DNA from: Archangium minus
GTDB lineage: Bacteria > Myxococcota > Myxococcia > Myxococcales > Myxococcaceae
DNA length: 64,000 nt
Direction of reading: 5' to 3'
Assembly (NCBI RefSeq): GCF_044360475.1
Contig: NZ_CP043494.1
Coordinates: 6,572,001 to 6,636,000 of the forward strand
Positions within the stretch are counted from its first letter, which is position 1, and each line of letters begins with the position of its first letter. A program made the translations under genes and the position numbers. Of this stretch, positions 34,120 to 42,274 are shown piece after piece. The notes under the pieces are model-generated. The model was not told the DNA's origin and ran no database searches. It worked only from the letters and a program-made list of their open reading frames with translations.

Positions 34120-34270
34120 TGACGGCAAGCCCCTGAATTTCCTAATAAAACTCAAGGCAAAGCCCGCCCGGGAGCAGGCGTCCGGGCGGCCGGCGTGCAA
34201 TGGCTCTGGTGGCGGCACGTACCCAGGGTGACACGAGGCCCCGCGCCTCTCATTCCCGAGGTCCGCCGAC

Positions 34271-34966
34271 ATGCAGCTCCGCTCCCTGCTCCTCCCCGCC
34301 CTCCTGCTGGTCTCCGCTCCCGTCCTCGCCCAGGACGCCGCCAAGGGAGGGCAGATCGACGTGCCTGACTTCCGCGGGGTGGCGGTGAGCCACGGCATCC
34401 ACGCCGAGGTGAAGCCAGGTCCCAAGTCCGTGCGTCTGGAGGGCAGTGCGGACGACCTGTCCCGGGTGAAGCTCGAGGTGAAGGACGGCCTGCTGACGAC
34501 GAAGGTGGAGAAGTCTTCGTTCTTCTCCAGGGGGCTCGGAAACGTACGCCTCTATGTCACCAACCCACGGGTGGAGAAGGTGACGGCGAGCGGCGGCTCC
34601 CACGTCAACGCCGAGGCCACCCGCGCGGAGAACTTCGAGGTGACAGCCAGCGGCGGCTCGCAGCTGCGCATCACCGACTTGGACTCGCGGAAGCTCGACG
34701 TGGAGGCCAGCGGCGGTTCCCAGTTGTCGCTCAAAGGCCGCACGGATGAGTTGGAAGTCTCCGCCAGCGGCGGTTCGGTCATCGAAGCGAACAAGGTCCA
34801 GGCCGGGTCGCTCGAGGTGGAGGCCAGCGGCGGCTCTGAGATCCAGGCCGCTCCCGAGCGGAGCATCGAGGGCGAGCTGTCCGGTGGCTCGCGGGTGAGG
34901 TCCTTCACGAAGCCCAAGCACGTCCAGGTGGACAGCTCCGGCGGCTCCGGGGTCGAGTACAAGTGA
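34271..34966 (+). CDS. Exported GIN-domain (DUF2807) protein
   Basis: 231 residues. Signal peptide (LRSLLLPALLLVSAPVLAQ), then a DUF2807/GIN-type beta-helix: DFRGVAVSHGIHAEVKPG at the start and six short repeats around SGGS spaced by 17 to 24 residues (VTASGGSHVNAE, VTASGGSQLRI, VEASGGSQLSL, VSASGGSVIEA, VEASGGSEIQA, ELSGGSRV). The family is described as a putative autotransporter-adhesin head but no activity is established. Single gene. Confidence 0.85.
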   Translation: MQLRSLLLPALLLVSAPVLAQDAAKGGQIDVPDFRGVAVSHGIHAEVKPGPKSVRLEGSADDLSRVKLEVKDGLLTTKVEKSSFFSRGLGNVRLYVTNPRVEKVTASGGSHVNAEATRAENFEVTASGGSQLRITDLDSRKLDVEASGGSQLSLKGRTDELEVSASGGSVIEANKVQAGSLEVEASGGSEIQAAPERSIEGELSGGSRVRSFTKPKHVQVDSSGGSGVEYK

Positions 34967-35015
34967 GCCCTCGGCACGCCGCCGAAGCGTTCATTCCTTG
35001 AGAGGACGTTGCGTC

Positions 35016-35792
35016 CTAGCGGCCCTTATAGGCGGGCTTGCGCTTCTCAGCGAAGGCCTTGAGTCCCTCCAGACGGTCCTCCGTGGCCAACACCTTCTCG
35101 TAGTGGCGCAGCTCCAGCGCGAGCGCCTCGTCCAGCTCCTTGGACATGCCCTCATCAATGGCGTGCTTCGCCGTCGCCACCGCGATGGGCGCGTTCTCCA
35201 CGATGCTCTCCGCCATCGAATACGCCGTGTCCAGCAGGTGCCCCTCTGGCGCCAGCCGGTTCACCAGCCCGATGCTGAAGGCCTCCGCCGCGTTGATGCG
35301 CCGCCCGGTGAGGATCAGATCCTTCGCCCTCCCTGGCCCCACCAGCCGCGTCAGGCGCTGCGTCCCGCCTCCGCCGGGGATGATGCCCAGCTTCACCTCC
35401 GTGAGCCCCAGCTCGGCCGCCGGCGCCGCCACCCGCAGGTCACACGTGAGCGCCAGCTCCGTTCCGCCCCCAAATGCCGCCCCGTTGATCGCCGCGATGA
35501 ACACACAGTCGCTCTTCTCGAGCGACCGCAGGGTGCGCCTCAGCCCGTCCAGGAAGGCCCGCACCTCGGGCTCGCTCATCGTGCTGCGCTCCTTGAGGTC
35601 CGCCCCCGCGCAGAACGCCTTGTCCCCTGCCCCGGTGATGATCACCGCCCGCGTCTCGTGACCGCGCGACACCCGGGCCACCATCTCCTCGAACTCCTTC
35701 AACATCGCCCGGCTGATGGCATTGCGCCGCCCCTCGCCGTCAATGGTCCAGATCTCGATGGGTCCTCGTGCGTCGACCTTGAACTCCGCCAT
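35016..35792 (-). CDS. Enoyl-CoA hydratase/isomerase family protein
   Basis: 258 residues, complete crotonase fold. ITGAGDKAFCAGADLKE forms the CoA and oxyanion region, INGAAFGGGTELALTCDLRVA the second oxyanion segment, and LGLTEVKLGIIPGGGGTQRL carries the catalytic Glu (LTEVKLG). The presence of this Glu favours a true hydratase. It should hydrate trans-2-enoyl-CoA in fatty-acid or branched-chain degradation. Single gene with no beta-oxidation neighbours. Confidence 0.9.
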   Translation of the reverse strand: MAEFKVDARGPIEIWTIDGEGRRNAISRAMLKEFEEMVARVSRGHETRAVIITGAGDKAFCAGADLKERSTMSEPEVRAFLDGLRRTLRSLEKSDCVFIAAINGAAFGGGTELALTCDLRVAAPAAELGLTEVKLGIIPGGGGTQRLTRLVGPGRAKDLILTGRRINAAEAFSIGLVNRLAPEGHLLDTAYSMAESIVENAPIAVATAKHAIDEGMSKELDEALALELRHYEKVLATEDRLEGLKAFAEKRKPAYKGR

Positions 35793-35894
35793 GTACCCTC
35801 CCTTACCGGGCCCTACACCGGGCCACCAATCGACCCCCCAGCCTGCGGCGACTCCTCGGGCCTGACAAGGCGGAAACGGTTAGTGTTGTTGACG

Positions 35895-37874
35895 ATGCGC
35901 ACCGCTTGGAACCGCTCCCTCGCTCGTTGGGCTCCCTGGCTCCTCCCGGGCCTCGGGCTCGTCCTGCTTGTTGTCCCCCTCGTGGCGCTCGCGCGCGGCG
36001 GCGGGGGTGAGAACTACACCGCTCCCTCCCGTGACCGAGACTCTGGCGGGGATGGCGGTGGCAGCCTTCCCATCGAGCTCATCTACTGGCTGTTGCGGCT
36101 CACCTTCCACTATCCCCACATCATGCTCCCGCTCATCGGGCTCGGAGTGGCCGGCTGGTACTTCTACCAGCGCAACCTCCACCCCACCGGCGCGACCCAG
36201 CGGGCCATCCAGCAGCGCGAGGCCGAGCAGCGCACCACGGTCTCCGCCCAAGACATCCAGGGCTGGGTCAACGCACTGCGTCTCAAGGACCCCCAGTTCG
36301 AGCTCGTGCCGCTGATCGACAAGACGCGGCAGCTCTTCCTGGCGCTGCAGGACGCCTGGTTCCGTCGGGACATGTCCCCCGTGCGGCCCTTCCTCTCGGA
36401 CGCCACCTACCAGCGCTTCGAGGTGCAGCTCCAGCTCATGAAGGATCAGGGCGTGCGCGACGCCATCACCGACATCCAGGTGCTGGACGTGCAGATCATC
36501 GGGCTCGACCAGAGCCAGTGGTTCGACACCCTCCACATGCGCGTGCGCGCCCAGATGCGCGACACCGACGTGGCCGCCTCTGCCTCCGACGCCGAGGCCA
36601 TCGCCGCCGCGAAGCGCGCGCCGATGGAGGCCTTCACCGAGGTCTGGTCCTTCGTCCGCAAGCCCGGAGTCCAGACGCGAATCGGTGAGGACCTCTTCCA
36701 GGGCAAGTGCCCCCACTGCGGAGCCCCTTTCAAGGGCGGTGCCTCCAACCAGTGCGAGTACTGCAACGCCATCGTCAACTCGGGCAACTACGACTGGACG
36801 CTCTCGGAGATCACCCAGGGGATTGAGCACGTGCGCCACTACGCCCAGGTGGACAACCTGCGCGAGGCGCGCGAGGCCGATCCGGCCCTCAACCTGGAGA
36901 TCCTCGAGGACCGCGCCTCGCTGCTGTTCTGGAAGTGGATTGACGCCCAGAGCCACAACACCACGCAGCGCTTGCACAAGGTGGCCGCGCCCCAGGCTAT
37001 CGACGGGCTGGACGAGGAGCTCGGGGAGCTGCGCCAGCAGGGCCGGCGCAAGGTGTTCCTGGAGTGCGCCGTGGGCGGGGTCATCACCCGGGGCTTCGAG
37101 CTGAACCCGGATGGCTTCGACCGGGCCCACATCGAGGTGCGTTGGAGCGCCCGCATGGGCATTGGTCCGGCCAACGAGCGGCCTCCCTCCCTGCCGACCG
37201 TCCCGCAGCGCTGGGTCTTCACGCTGCTGCGCAAGCACGGCGCACAGACCAACACCGACAACGGCATGTCCACCAACCGGTGCCCCCAGTGCAACGCGCC
37301 CCTCACCGACTCGGCCGCGATCACCTGCGATTACTGCGGCACCGCGCTCGGCAGCGGCGAGCGGGACTGGGTGCTGGCCTCGGCGGATCCCTTCGAGTCC
37401 TGGAACGCTCGCGAGCAGCGGCGCTTCGATGTCGCCACGAGCCGACGCGGGAACGTGGTGCACAATCCGGTGCGCACGCCCGCGGTGGACGAGACGGCGT
37501 TCGTCCAAGAACAAGGGCCCGTGGATGACGTCATCACGGATCCCCAGGAGCGCCATCGCCTGCTCTACATGATGGCCGCGCTCGCCGCCTCCGATGGCGA
37601 GGTGGACCGCTCCGAGCGCAAGCTGCTCGAGCTGTGCGCGCGCCGCTGGAGCGTGCCTTGGAGCAACGTGGAGATGGCCCTCAACACGGGCCCTCAGCTC
37701 TTCACGAAGCTCATCCAGCGCCGCACGCCCGAGGCCGAGGTCTTCCTGCGCAACCTGGTCGAGATGGCGCTCGTGGACGGGCGGATCGACCGCAAGGAGC
37801 GGCGGATGCTCGAGTTCGCCGCCGGCCACCTGGACCTCACCGACAAGCTGCCGGAGCTGCTCCGCGAGCGGTAG
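35895..37874 (+). CDS. Membrane protein with Tim44-like, zinc-ribbon and TerB-like domains
   Basis: 659 residues. Two hydrophobic helices (WAPWLLPGLGLVLLVVPLVALA; HIMLPLIGLGVAGWYFYQ) flank a Gly-rich loop. A Tim44-like domain (about 115-260; LIDKTRQLFLALQDAWFRRDMSPVRPFLSDATYQRF) follows, then a zinc ribbon (CPHCG... CEYC, 272-290). A second Tim44-like segment follows, then another ribbon (CPQCN... CDYC), and the C-terminus has a TerB-like helical domain (HRLLYMMAALAASDGEVDRSERKLLELC; EMALVDGRIDRKERRMLEF). The combination suggests a membrane-tethered stress or quality-control scaffold. No clear ribosome site; the ATG at 35895 is the best start. Confidence 0.78.
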   Translation: MRTAWNRSLARWAPWLLPGLGLVLLVVPLVALARGGGGENYTAPSRDRDSGGDGGGSLPIELIYWLLRLTFHYPHIMLPLIGLGVAGWYFYQRNLHPTGATQRAIQQREAEQRTTVSAQDIQGWVNALRLKDPQFELVPLIDKTRQLFLALQDAWFRRDMSPVRPFLSDATYQRFEVQLQLMKDQGVRDAITDIQVLDVQIIGLDQSQWFDTLHMRVRAQMRDTDVAASASDAEAIAAAKRAPMEAFTEVWSFVRKPGVQTRIGEDLFQGKCPHCGAPFKGGASNQCEYCNAIVNSGNYDWTLSEITQGIEHVRHYAQVDNLREAREADPALNLEILEDRASLLFWKWIDAQSHNTTQRLHKVAAPQAIDGLDEELGELRQQGRRKVFLECAVGGVITRGFELNPDGFDRAHIEVRWSARMGIGPANERPPSLPTVPQRWVFTLLRKHGAQTNTDNGMSTNRCPQCNAPLTDSAAITCDYCGTALGSGERDWVLASADPFESWNAREQRRFDVATSRRGNVVHNPVRTPAVDETAFVQEQGPVDDVITDPQERHRLLYMMAALAASDGEVDRSERKLLELCARRWSVPWSNVEMALNTGPQLFTKLIQRRTPEAEVFLRNLVEMALVDGRIDRKERRMLEFAAGHLDLTDKLPELLRER

Positions 37875-37895
37875 CCAGCCCCGGCCGCTTGGCCT

Positions 37896-38480
37896 CTACA
37901 CCACGACCTCGCGCTTGGGCAGGGCGACCGTCGACACCGGCCCCACCTCGTCGGAGTAGCAGAAGGCGAGGTACGCCAGCGTGAGCGGCAGCGTCAGGAT
38001 GATGGCGAAGGCGGTGATTCCGGCCACTCCCGCGAGGACCGCCGGGATGAGCCAGTTGAGGAAGTACGCCGCCCAGTCGTTCCTGCGCCGGAAGATGCGG
38101 CCACTCTCGGCGATGGCGTCGAGCGTCTTGCGGCCGTCGGCGGCGAGCATCGGCGCGTGGAACCAGTAGAGAGAGAGGAGCACGCCCGGGATGACGAGGA
38201 GCATGTAGCCGATGGCGATGGGAATCCCCATGGCCAGGGTGAGCCCCCAGCTCTTCAGGAAGTTGCCCTGCCGCTCAAAGGTGGCCTGCCAGCGGACGGG
38301 GCGTCCGGTGCGAGCGGACTCGATCGTCTCCTGGAGCAGGTTGAGCGAGAACCAGGGTCCCGGGATGATGAAGAACCAACCCACGAGCGCCACCAGGCCC
38401 CCGAGCAGAAGTCCCCCCACGTTCGCCAGAAAGAAGTCCCAGCTCCGCTTGATGCGTTGATCAATGTGTGAGTCCATCAT
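37896..38480 (-). CDS. Hypothetical integral membrane protein
   Basis: 194 residues from the ATG at 38480, with GGAGGA nine bases upstream. Four or more hydrophobic segments are visible (FLANVGGLLLGGLVALVGWFFIIPGPW; LTLAMGIPIAIGYMLLVIPGVLLSLYWF; FLNWLIPAVLAGVAGITAFAIILTLPLTLAYLAF). The IIPGPW... PGVLLSLYWFHAPMLAADG arrangement recalls DUF975/glycerophosphoryl-phosphodiesterase membrane-domain-like proteins. Function unknown. Convergent with the Tim44-like gene, 21 bases apart. Confidence 0.65.
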   Translation of the reverse strand: MMDSHIDQRIKRSWDFFLANVGGLLLGGLVALVGWFFIIPGPWFSLNLLQETIESARTGRPVRWQATFERQGNFLKSWGLTLAMGIPIAIGYMLLVIPGVLLSLYWFHAPMLAADGRKTLDAIAESGRIFRRRNDWAAYFLNWLIPAVLAGVAGITAFAIILTLPLTLAYLAFCYSDEVGPVSTVALPKREVVV

Positions 38481-38601
38481 GGCGCTTGTTCCTCCAGGGG
38501 AAGAGGACGTCACCTCTTCCTTGGAGAGGAATGCATGACGGACGCGCTGTGACTCCCGCTCTGGAGAGGAGGCAACCAGGCCCCCGCCAGGCAGGTGGGG
38601 G

Positions 38602-40332
38602 TCAGAGCGAGCGACGGCGCCGCGAGGCCCAGACGGCCAGCAGCATCATCCCAGCCCAGAGCCCCACGCCCGAAGCGCTCGCGCACCCGCACCCCACGTC
38701 CAGTGCCATGGGGGGGAGCACTCTGTTCACGCTGTCGACCTCGAAGGTGTTGGGCGCGGAGACGGGGCTGCGGACGCCGAGCTGCTCCGCGGAGGCGCGC
38801 AGCTCGTGGACGCCCTGCGTGAGCGCCTTGGGGACGTCGTACGCGAAGTGGCCATTGTCCTCCGGCTCAAGCTGCGTCAGGAGCTTTCCATCGAGAAAGA
38901 GCTGGACCCGTTGGACGCCTGGCCTGGCATGACCCTCGATGCGGAGCTCCGGTGCCACCTGGGTGGCTCCATCCGCGGGATACGTCAGCGTGGGCGCGGC
39001 GGGCAGCCGGAAGGGAGAGGAGTCGATCTGCTCGGAGCCGCGCACCGTCCCGCCGTCTACGTCCTCGGGACCAGCCCCATGCGTGCCACCGTCCACCGCC
39101 GTTCGGCCAGCAGCCCCGGCACGCGCCTGGGGCGTGCACGCAATGGGCGAGCCCTGGAGGAACACCACGCCCCCGCCACCTCCACCTCCGGGTCCGACAG
39201 GAAAGTTCAACTCGCCCACGCTGCCTCCCGCGCCGCCCGAGGCTTCCAAAGAACCGCACTCCAGCCGCTGCGCGGTCCGGATGGAGATGGCCCCACCTGC
39301 CCCACCCCCTCCCGCGCCGTCGTCCCCGACCTTCTCCGGTGTGGTGGTTCCCATCGCACTGAAGCGTCCCTCCTGGCCTTGGACGTCCCCGGCACGGATG
39401 AGCATCAATCCGCCCCCGGTCCCGCCTCCCGTCCCTTCGTTGTTATTGCCCTCCCCCGCTCCACCGCCACCGCCAAAGACGAGGCGCTCATAAGGCAGGT
39501 ACACCAGTGGCGCTCCGCCCAGGCCTCCCACGTCTCGCTCATCATCCTCGGGAGCGGTGCGCCCACCCGGGCCGCCCCTCCCGGCATGCCCTCCGCCTCC
39601 GCCGCCGGAGTTGTGGCAGATGCCCCCTCCACCGCCGTGGGTCAGGTTGCCTCGTCCGGAGGCCGAGCCCACGCTGCCAGCCACCAGGCCCTCTCCTTTG
39701 TAGGCGCCGCCCGCGTCCACCGGCTCATCCAGGCCCGTGCACTTAAAGAAGCTATCGTGAGAGAGGAAGGCACCGCCCCGAAAGCCCGCGCCATCCACGG
39801 TGATGAGGCCGTCATTGCGCAGGCTTCCGGTGACCATCACCGCGAGGATGCCGCCCACGCCTCCATCCCAGGGCTCGGCGCGCAGCGAGGCTCCCGATTG
39901 GACCTCCAGCGCCGTGTACTCGGGCACCTCCACCACCTGCGACAGGTTGGCTGCATAGCCATACAGCAGCGGCGCGGTGAGGCCGAGCACCCCCGCTGAC
40001 ACCGAGGCCACCCGCGCGTACTCGAAGCGGCCCACGGGTCCATCGCCGAGGTTGATGGGATTCTGATCTCCAGAGTCTGGCGCGGGCGACAGGCCCGTGG
40101 ATTGGTGCAGGAGCACCAGGTCTCCAGCGGCGAACCCCGTGGAGTCCGAGACCGTCAGCGTACTCGAGCCCTCCGCTGCGTCAGCCATGAGCCGCGCATA
40201 GCGGTTGATGACGACCCCCGCGTCGCTGACGAGCAGATCACCGTCCTTGCCCGAACCCAGCTCGAAGGTGTCCGGTTCGGCCCACGAGCGACCCGCGACG
40301 AGCAACCCAATCAAGAAGAGGGCAATCCGCAT
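38602..40332 (-). CDS. Glycine-rich secreted protein with MYXO-CTERM tail
   Basis: 576 residues. Signal peptide (RIALFLIGLLVAGRSWA), then a domain with DLVLLHQSTG and long glycine runs (THGGGGGICHNSGGGGGGHAGRGGPGG; GGGGGAGEGNNNEGTGGGTGGG). Next is an Ig-like segment (PTLTYPADGATQVAPELRIEGHARPGVQRVQLFLDG) and the tail DVGCGCASASG, hydrophobic stretch, ASRRRRSL. This tail is a canonical MYXO-CTERM signal expected to be cleaved by a rhombosortase- or myxosortase-type enzyme. The glycine-rich body resembles proteins annotated as AgmC-like in other myxobacteria; that link is uncertain. Confidence 0.8.
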   Translation of the reverse strand: MRIALFLIGLLVAGRSWAEPDTFELGSGKDGDLLVSDAGVVINRYARLMADAAEGSSTLTVSDSTGFAAGDLVLLHQSTGLSPAPDSGDQNPINLGDGPVGRFEYARVASVSAGVLGLTAPLLYGYAANLSQVVEVPEYTALEVQSGASLRAEPWDGGVGGILAVMVTGSLRNDGLITVDGAGFRGGAFLSHDSFFKCTGLDEPVDAGGAYKGEGLVAGSVGSASGRGNLTHGGGGGICHNSGGGGGGHAGRGGPGGRTAPEDDERDVGGLGGAPLVYLPYERLVFGGGGGAGEGNNNEGTGGGTGGGLMLIRAGDVQGQEGRFSAMGTTTPEKVGDDGAGGGGAGGAISIRTAQRLECGSLEASGGAGGSVGELNFPVGPGGGGGGGVVFLQGSPIACTPQARAGAAGRTAVDGGTHGAGPEDVDGGTVRGSEQIDSSPFRLPAAPTLTYPADGATQVAPELRIEGHARPGVQRVQLFLDGKLLTQLEPEDNGHFAYDVPKALTQGVHELRASAEQLGVRSPVSAPNTFEVDSVNRVLPPMALDVGCGCASASGVGLWAGMMLLAVWASRRRRSL

Positions 40333-40393
40333 GGAGCGGATGTTGCCATAGCGAGGCTCCCCTCTTTGGTGAGGAACTCGAGGCCGACGGATG

Positions 40394-40468
40394 ATTCTAC
40401 CCGGGTAATATTGACAGGAATTCTACCCGGGTGTTATTCCCTGAATCCTGCCCGGGTGAGGTCCCGGG
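40394..40468. promoter_or_regulatory. Promoter with tandem CCCGGG operator repeats upstream of DUF2239 gene
   Basis: Three related repeats, ATTCTACCCGGGT (40394-40406 and 40420-40432) and ATCCTGCCCGGGT (40445-40457), recur every 25-26 bases; a fourth CCCGGG is centred near 40465. A TTGACA at 40411-40416 sits between the first two, with a weak TATTCC at 40435-40440 (18-base spacer). The repeats therefore bracket the -35, lie in the spacer and cover the start region, as expected for an autorepressor bound side by side. Confidence 0.6.
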
Positions 40469-40489
40469 TCTCACGAGGAGTCGGGTACG

Positions 40490-41113
40490 GTGTCGGAAAA
40501 GCAGAAGAATTACACGGGGTTCGCGGGGCACCAGCTCATCGGCTCGGGAGCGCTGGTGGACGTTGCCTTGAAGGCGAAGGAGCGGCTCGACAGGGGCGAG
40601 ACTTCTCACATCCTCATCTTCGACGACGAGACCGGGGAGCCCATCCACCCGGACTTCCGAGGGACGCGGGAGCAGTTCCTGGAGAAGCTCGAGAAGAAGA
40701 TGGCCCGGGCGGCGAGCGGGTCCGAGGAAGCGGAAGAGCCGCGAAAGTCCGGTCCAGGCCGGCCGAAGCTGGGGGTCGTCTCCCGGGAAGTGTCGCTGCT
40801 GCCGCGCCACTGGGAGTGGCTCAACGAGCAACCCGGTGGCGCGTCGGCGACCTTGCGCAAGCTCGTCGAGGAAGCGAAGCGCGCAAGCGTGGGGACGGAT
40901 CGGGCGCGGCGCTCGTGGGACGCGGCCTACAAGTTCATGCAGGCCATGGCGGGAGACTTCCCCGGCTTCGAGGAAGCCTCGCGCGCCTTCTTCGCGAAGA
41001 GCCACGAGCGCTTCGATGAGCAAATCCAAGCCTGGCCGAAGGATGTGAGGAATCACCTCCGGAAGCTGGTGGCGATCGCCATCCGGGACGAGAAGGCTGC
41101 GAGTCAGCCCTGA
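40490..41113 (+). CDS. DUF2239 family protein with ribbon-helix-helix-like segment
   Basis: 207 residues from a GTG at 40490, nine bases after GAGGAG. It matches the DUF2239 pattern: an N-terminal YTGFAGHQLIGSG and a HILIFDDETGEPI strand, a linker, then GPGRPKLGVVSREVSLLPRHWEWL and QPGGASATLRKLVEEAKR. Residues 90-131 look like a ribbon-helix-helix DNA-binding unit: a short strand (REVSLL), a helix, a turn and a second helix. A C-terminal helical domain follows. Together with the tandem repeats upstream this suggests a DNA-binding autoregulator. No function is established for the family. Confidence 0.8.
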   Translation: MSEKQKNYTGFAGHQLIGSGALVDVALKAKERLDRGETSHILIFDDETGEPIHPDFRGTREQFLEKLEKKMARAASGSEEAEEPRKSGPGRPKLGVVSREVSLLPRHWEWLNEQPGGASATLRKLVEEAKRASVGTDRARRSWDAAYKFMQAMAGDFPGFEEASRAFFAKSHERFDEQIQAWPKDVRNHLRKLVAIAIRDEKAASQP

Positions 41114-41208
41114 ACCGGGTCGTACCAGACGCGACGCAAGAGGTTTTCCTGGTGCAGGGGATCGAAGTCCTTGTCCGTGGTCAGTAACAAACCAGGGGTC
41201 GAAGTCAC
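41104..41208 (-). pseudogene. Remnant of a PIN-domain (VapC-like) protein
   Basis: A GTG at 41208 overlaps the stop of the upstream gene (GTGA) and opens a 34-residue ORF. Its sequence GLLLTTDKDFDPLHQENLLRR resembles the last conserved motif of PIN-domain nucleases (LxTxDxDF). The first three quarters of a PIN domain, with its acidic residues, are missing. The simplest reading is an in-frame internal deletion that kept the coupled start and the C-terminus. It overlaps the end of the DUF2239 gene by ten bases. Confidence 0.45.
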
Positions 41209-42134
41209 GAGAGTGCCTCGAGTGCGGTGACGAGTTCCTCCTCCGACTCATCACCCGGCCACCTGCCGTAGATGGCATTGAGCCCCGAGCGCTCGTCCTG
41301 GGAAACCCGCAGCGAGCGCGTGTCCAGGGGCGCCAGGAGCGGCTTCGGCAACCTGGACCACAGCGACGTCTGCTGCGGAGAGGACTCCTGCATCTGCTCC
41401 GCATCGATCCGCAACACCGAACCCGAAGGCCGGAACACGGCCATTCCCGAAACCACCACCGTGCGCCCGAAGAGCAACGCCATCTGAGTTGGATCCAGGC
41501 GCTCCGCGACACCCTTGAGCACAGCACCCGACTCCAGCACCAGGGTAAAGACACGATCACTGTGCCGGATGGTGTCGAGCTTGCCCGCGATACGAACGGC
41601 CTGGGGAGGACGTATCTGGCGGCGGAGCCGGACGACCCTCTCCACTCCTTCGGTGTTGATGGGAATGGTGCGGCCATTGACGATCTCGATGGCCTCCACC
41701 CCTTGATCGAAAAGCCTGGCGAACGTGCTGAACGTCTCGACGAGTCCCTCATCGAACTTGTCGCTGTCCGCGGCCCCGGCGAGCGCGTCCTCGAGCCCCG
41801 CCTCAAAGAGATCCACGGCCGTCTGATCCAGATCGAGCTCGAACAGAACATCGCTCGAACGCAGGTTCGCGGGGAGGGCTTGCCTCAACGGGCGCGACTC
41901 GACCCGGAATACCCCAGGCTCGGACTGGGGCTCGATGAGCAGGTCGAACTGCGCGGCGGAGCGCATCCACGCGGGCTGGGTTCCTCTCGCGGTGCTCCGT
42001 CCCTCGAGGTGGAATCGAAGAGCCCGCTGCGCACCCTCGACGAAGATGTGCAGCAGGTCATGGAAGAGCGGCGCTGAGATGCGCTCGGGATGGACAACCG
42101 GACCTCTCAGCTTGATTTCATGCCGCAGACTCAC
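41205..42134 (-). CDS. Hypothetical protein upstream of a PIN-domain remnant
   Basis: 309 residues from a GTG at 42134, six bases after AGGAGG. The reading frame is open beyond this but the ribosome site decides the start. Mixed alpha/beta composition with no signal peptide or transmembrane helix. Readable parts include RISAPLFHDLLHIFVEGAQ, FELDLDQTAVDLFEAGLEDALA and INTEGVERVVRLRRQI. I do not recognise a family. The stop overlaps the start of the PIN remnant, so originally it probably formed a two-gene unit with a PIN nuclease; a partner or regulator role is a guess. Confidence 0.6.
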   Translation of the reverse strand: MSLRHEIKLRGPVVHPERISAPLFHDLLHIFVEGAQRALRFHLEGRSTARGTQPAWMRSAAQFDLLIEPQSEPGVFRVESRPLRQALPANLRSSDVLFELDLDQTAVDLFEAGLEDALAGAADSDKFDEGLVETFSTFARLFDQGVEAIEIVNGRTIPINTEGVERVVRLRRQIRPPQAVRIAGKLDTIRHSDRVFTLVLESGAVLKGVAERLDPTQMALLFGRTVVVSGMAVFRPSGSVLRIDAEQMQESSPQQTSLWSRLPKPLLAPLDTRSLRVSQDERSGLNAIYGRWPGDESEEELVTALEALS

Positions 42135-42274
42135 GGGTGCCCTCCTCGGCCGCTGCGCTTCTTCCTTAGGTGCTTCGGCTCCGCGCTGCCAGGGAGCAAC
42201 TTTGGGGCCAGCCGATCGAACGACCGCTCGGCATGAAGGATAGCGCAAGAGGTCCAGGTGCTCTGGGCGATTTC

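Noticed and set aside
34571..34920. Regular GGCGGC-containing repeats considered as a repeat array
   Set aside because: They encode the SGGS repeats of the GIN-domain protein and are explained by the protein.
34998..35894. Upstream extension of the Tim44-like ORF
   Set aside because: It is antisense to the enoyl-CoA hydratase gene, which has clear family motifs.
39150..39680. Glycine-codon-rich repeats considered as a DNA repeat element
   Set aside because: They are the coding sequence of the glycine-rich MYXO-CTERM protein.
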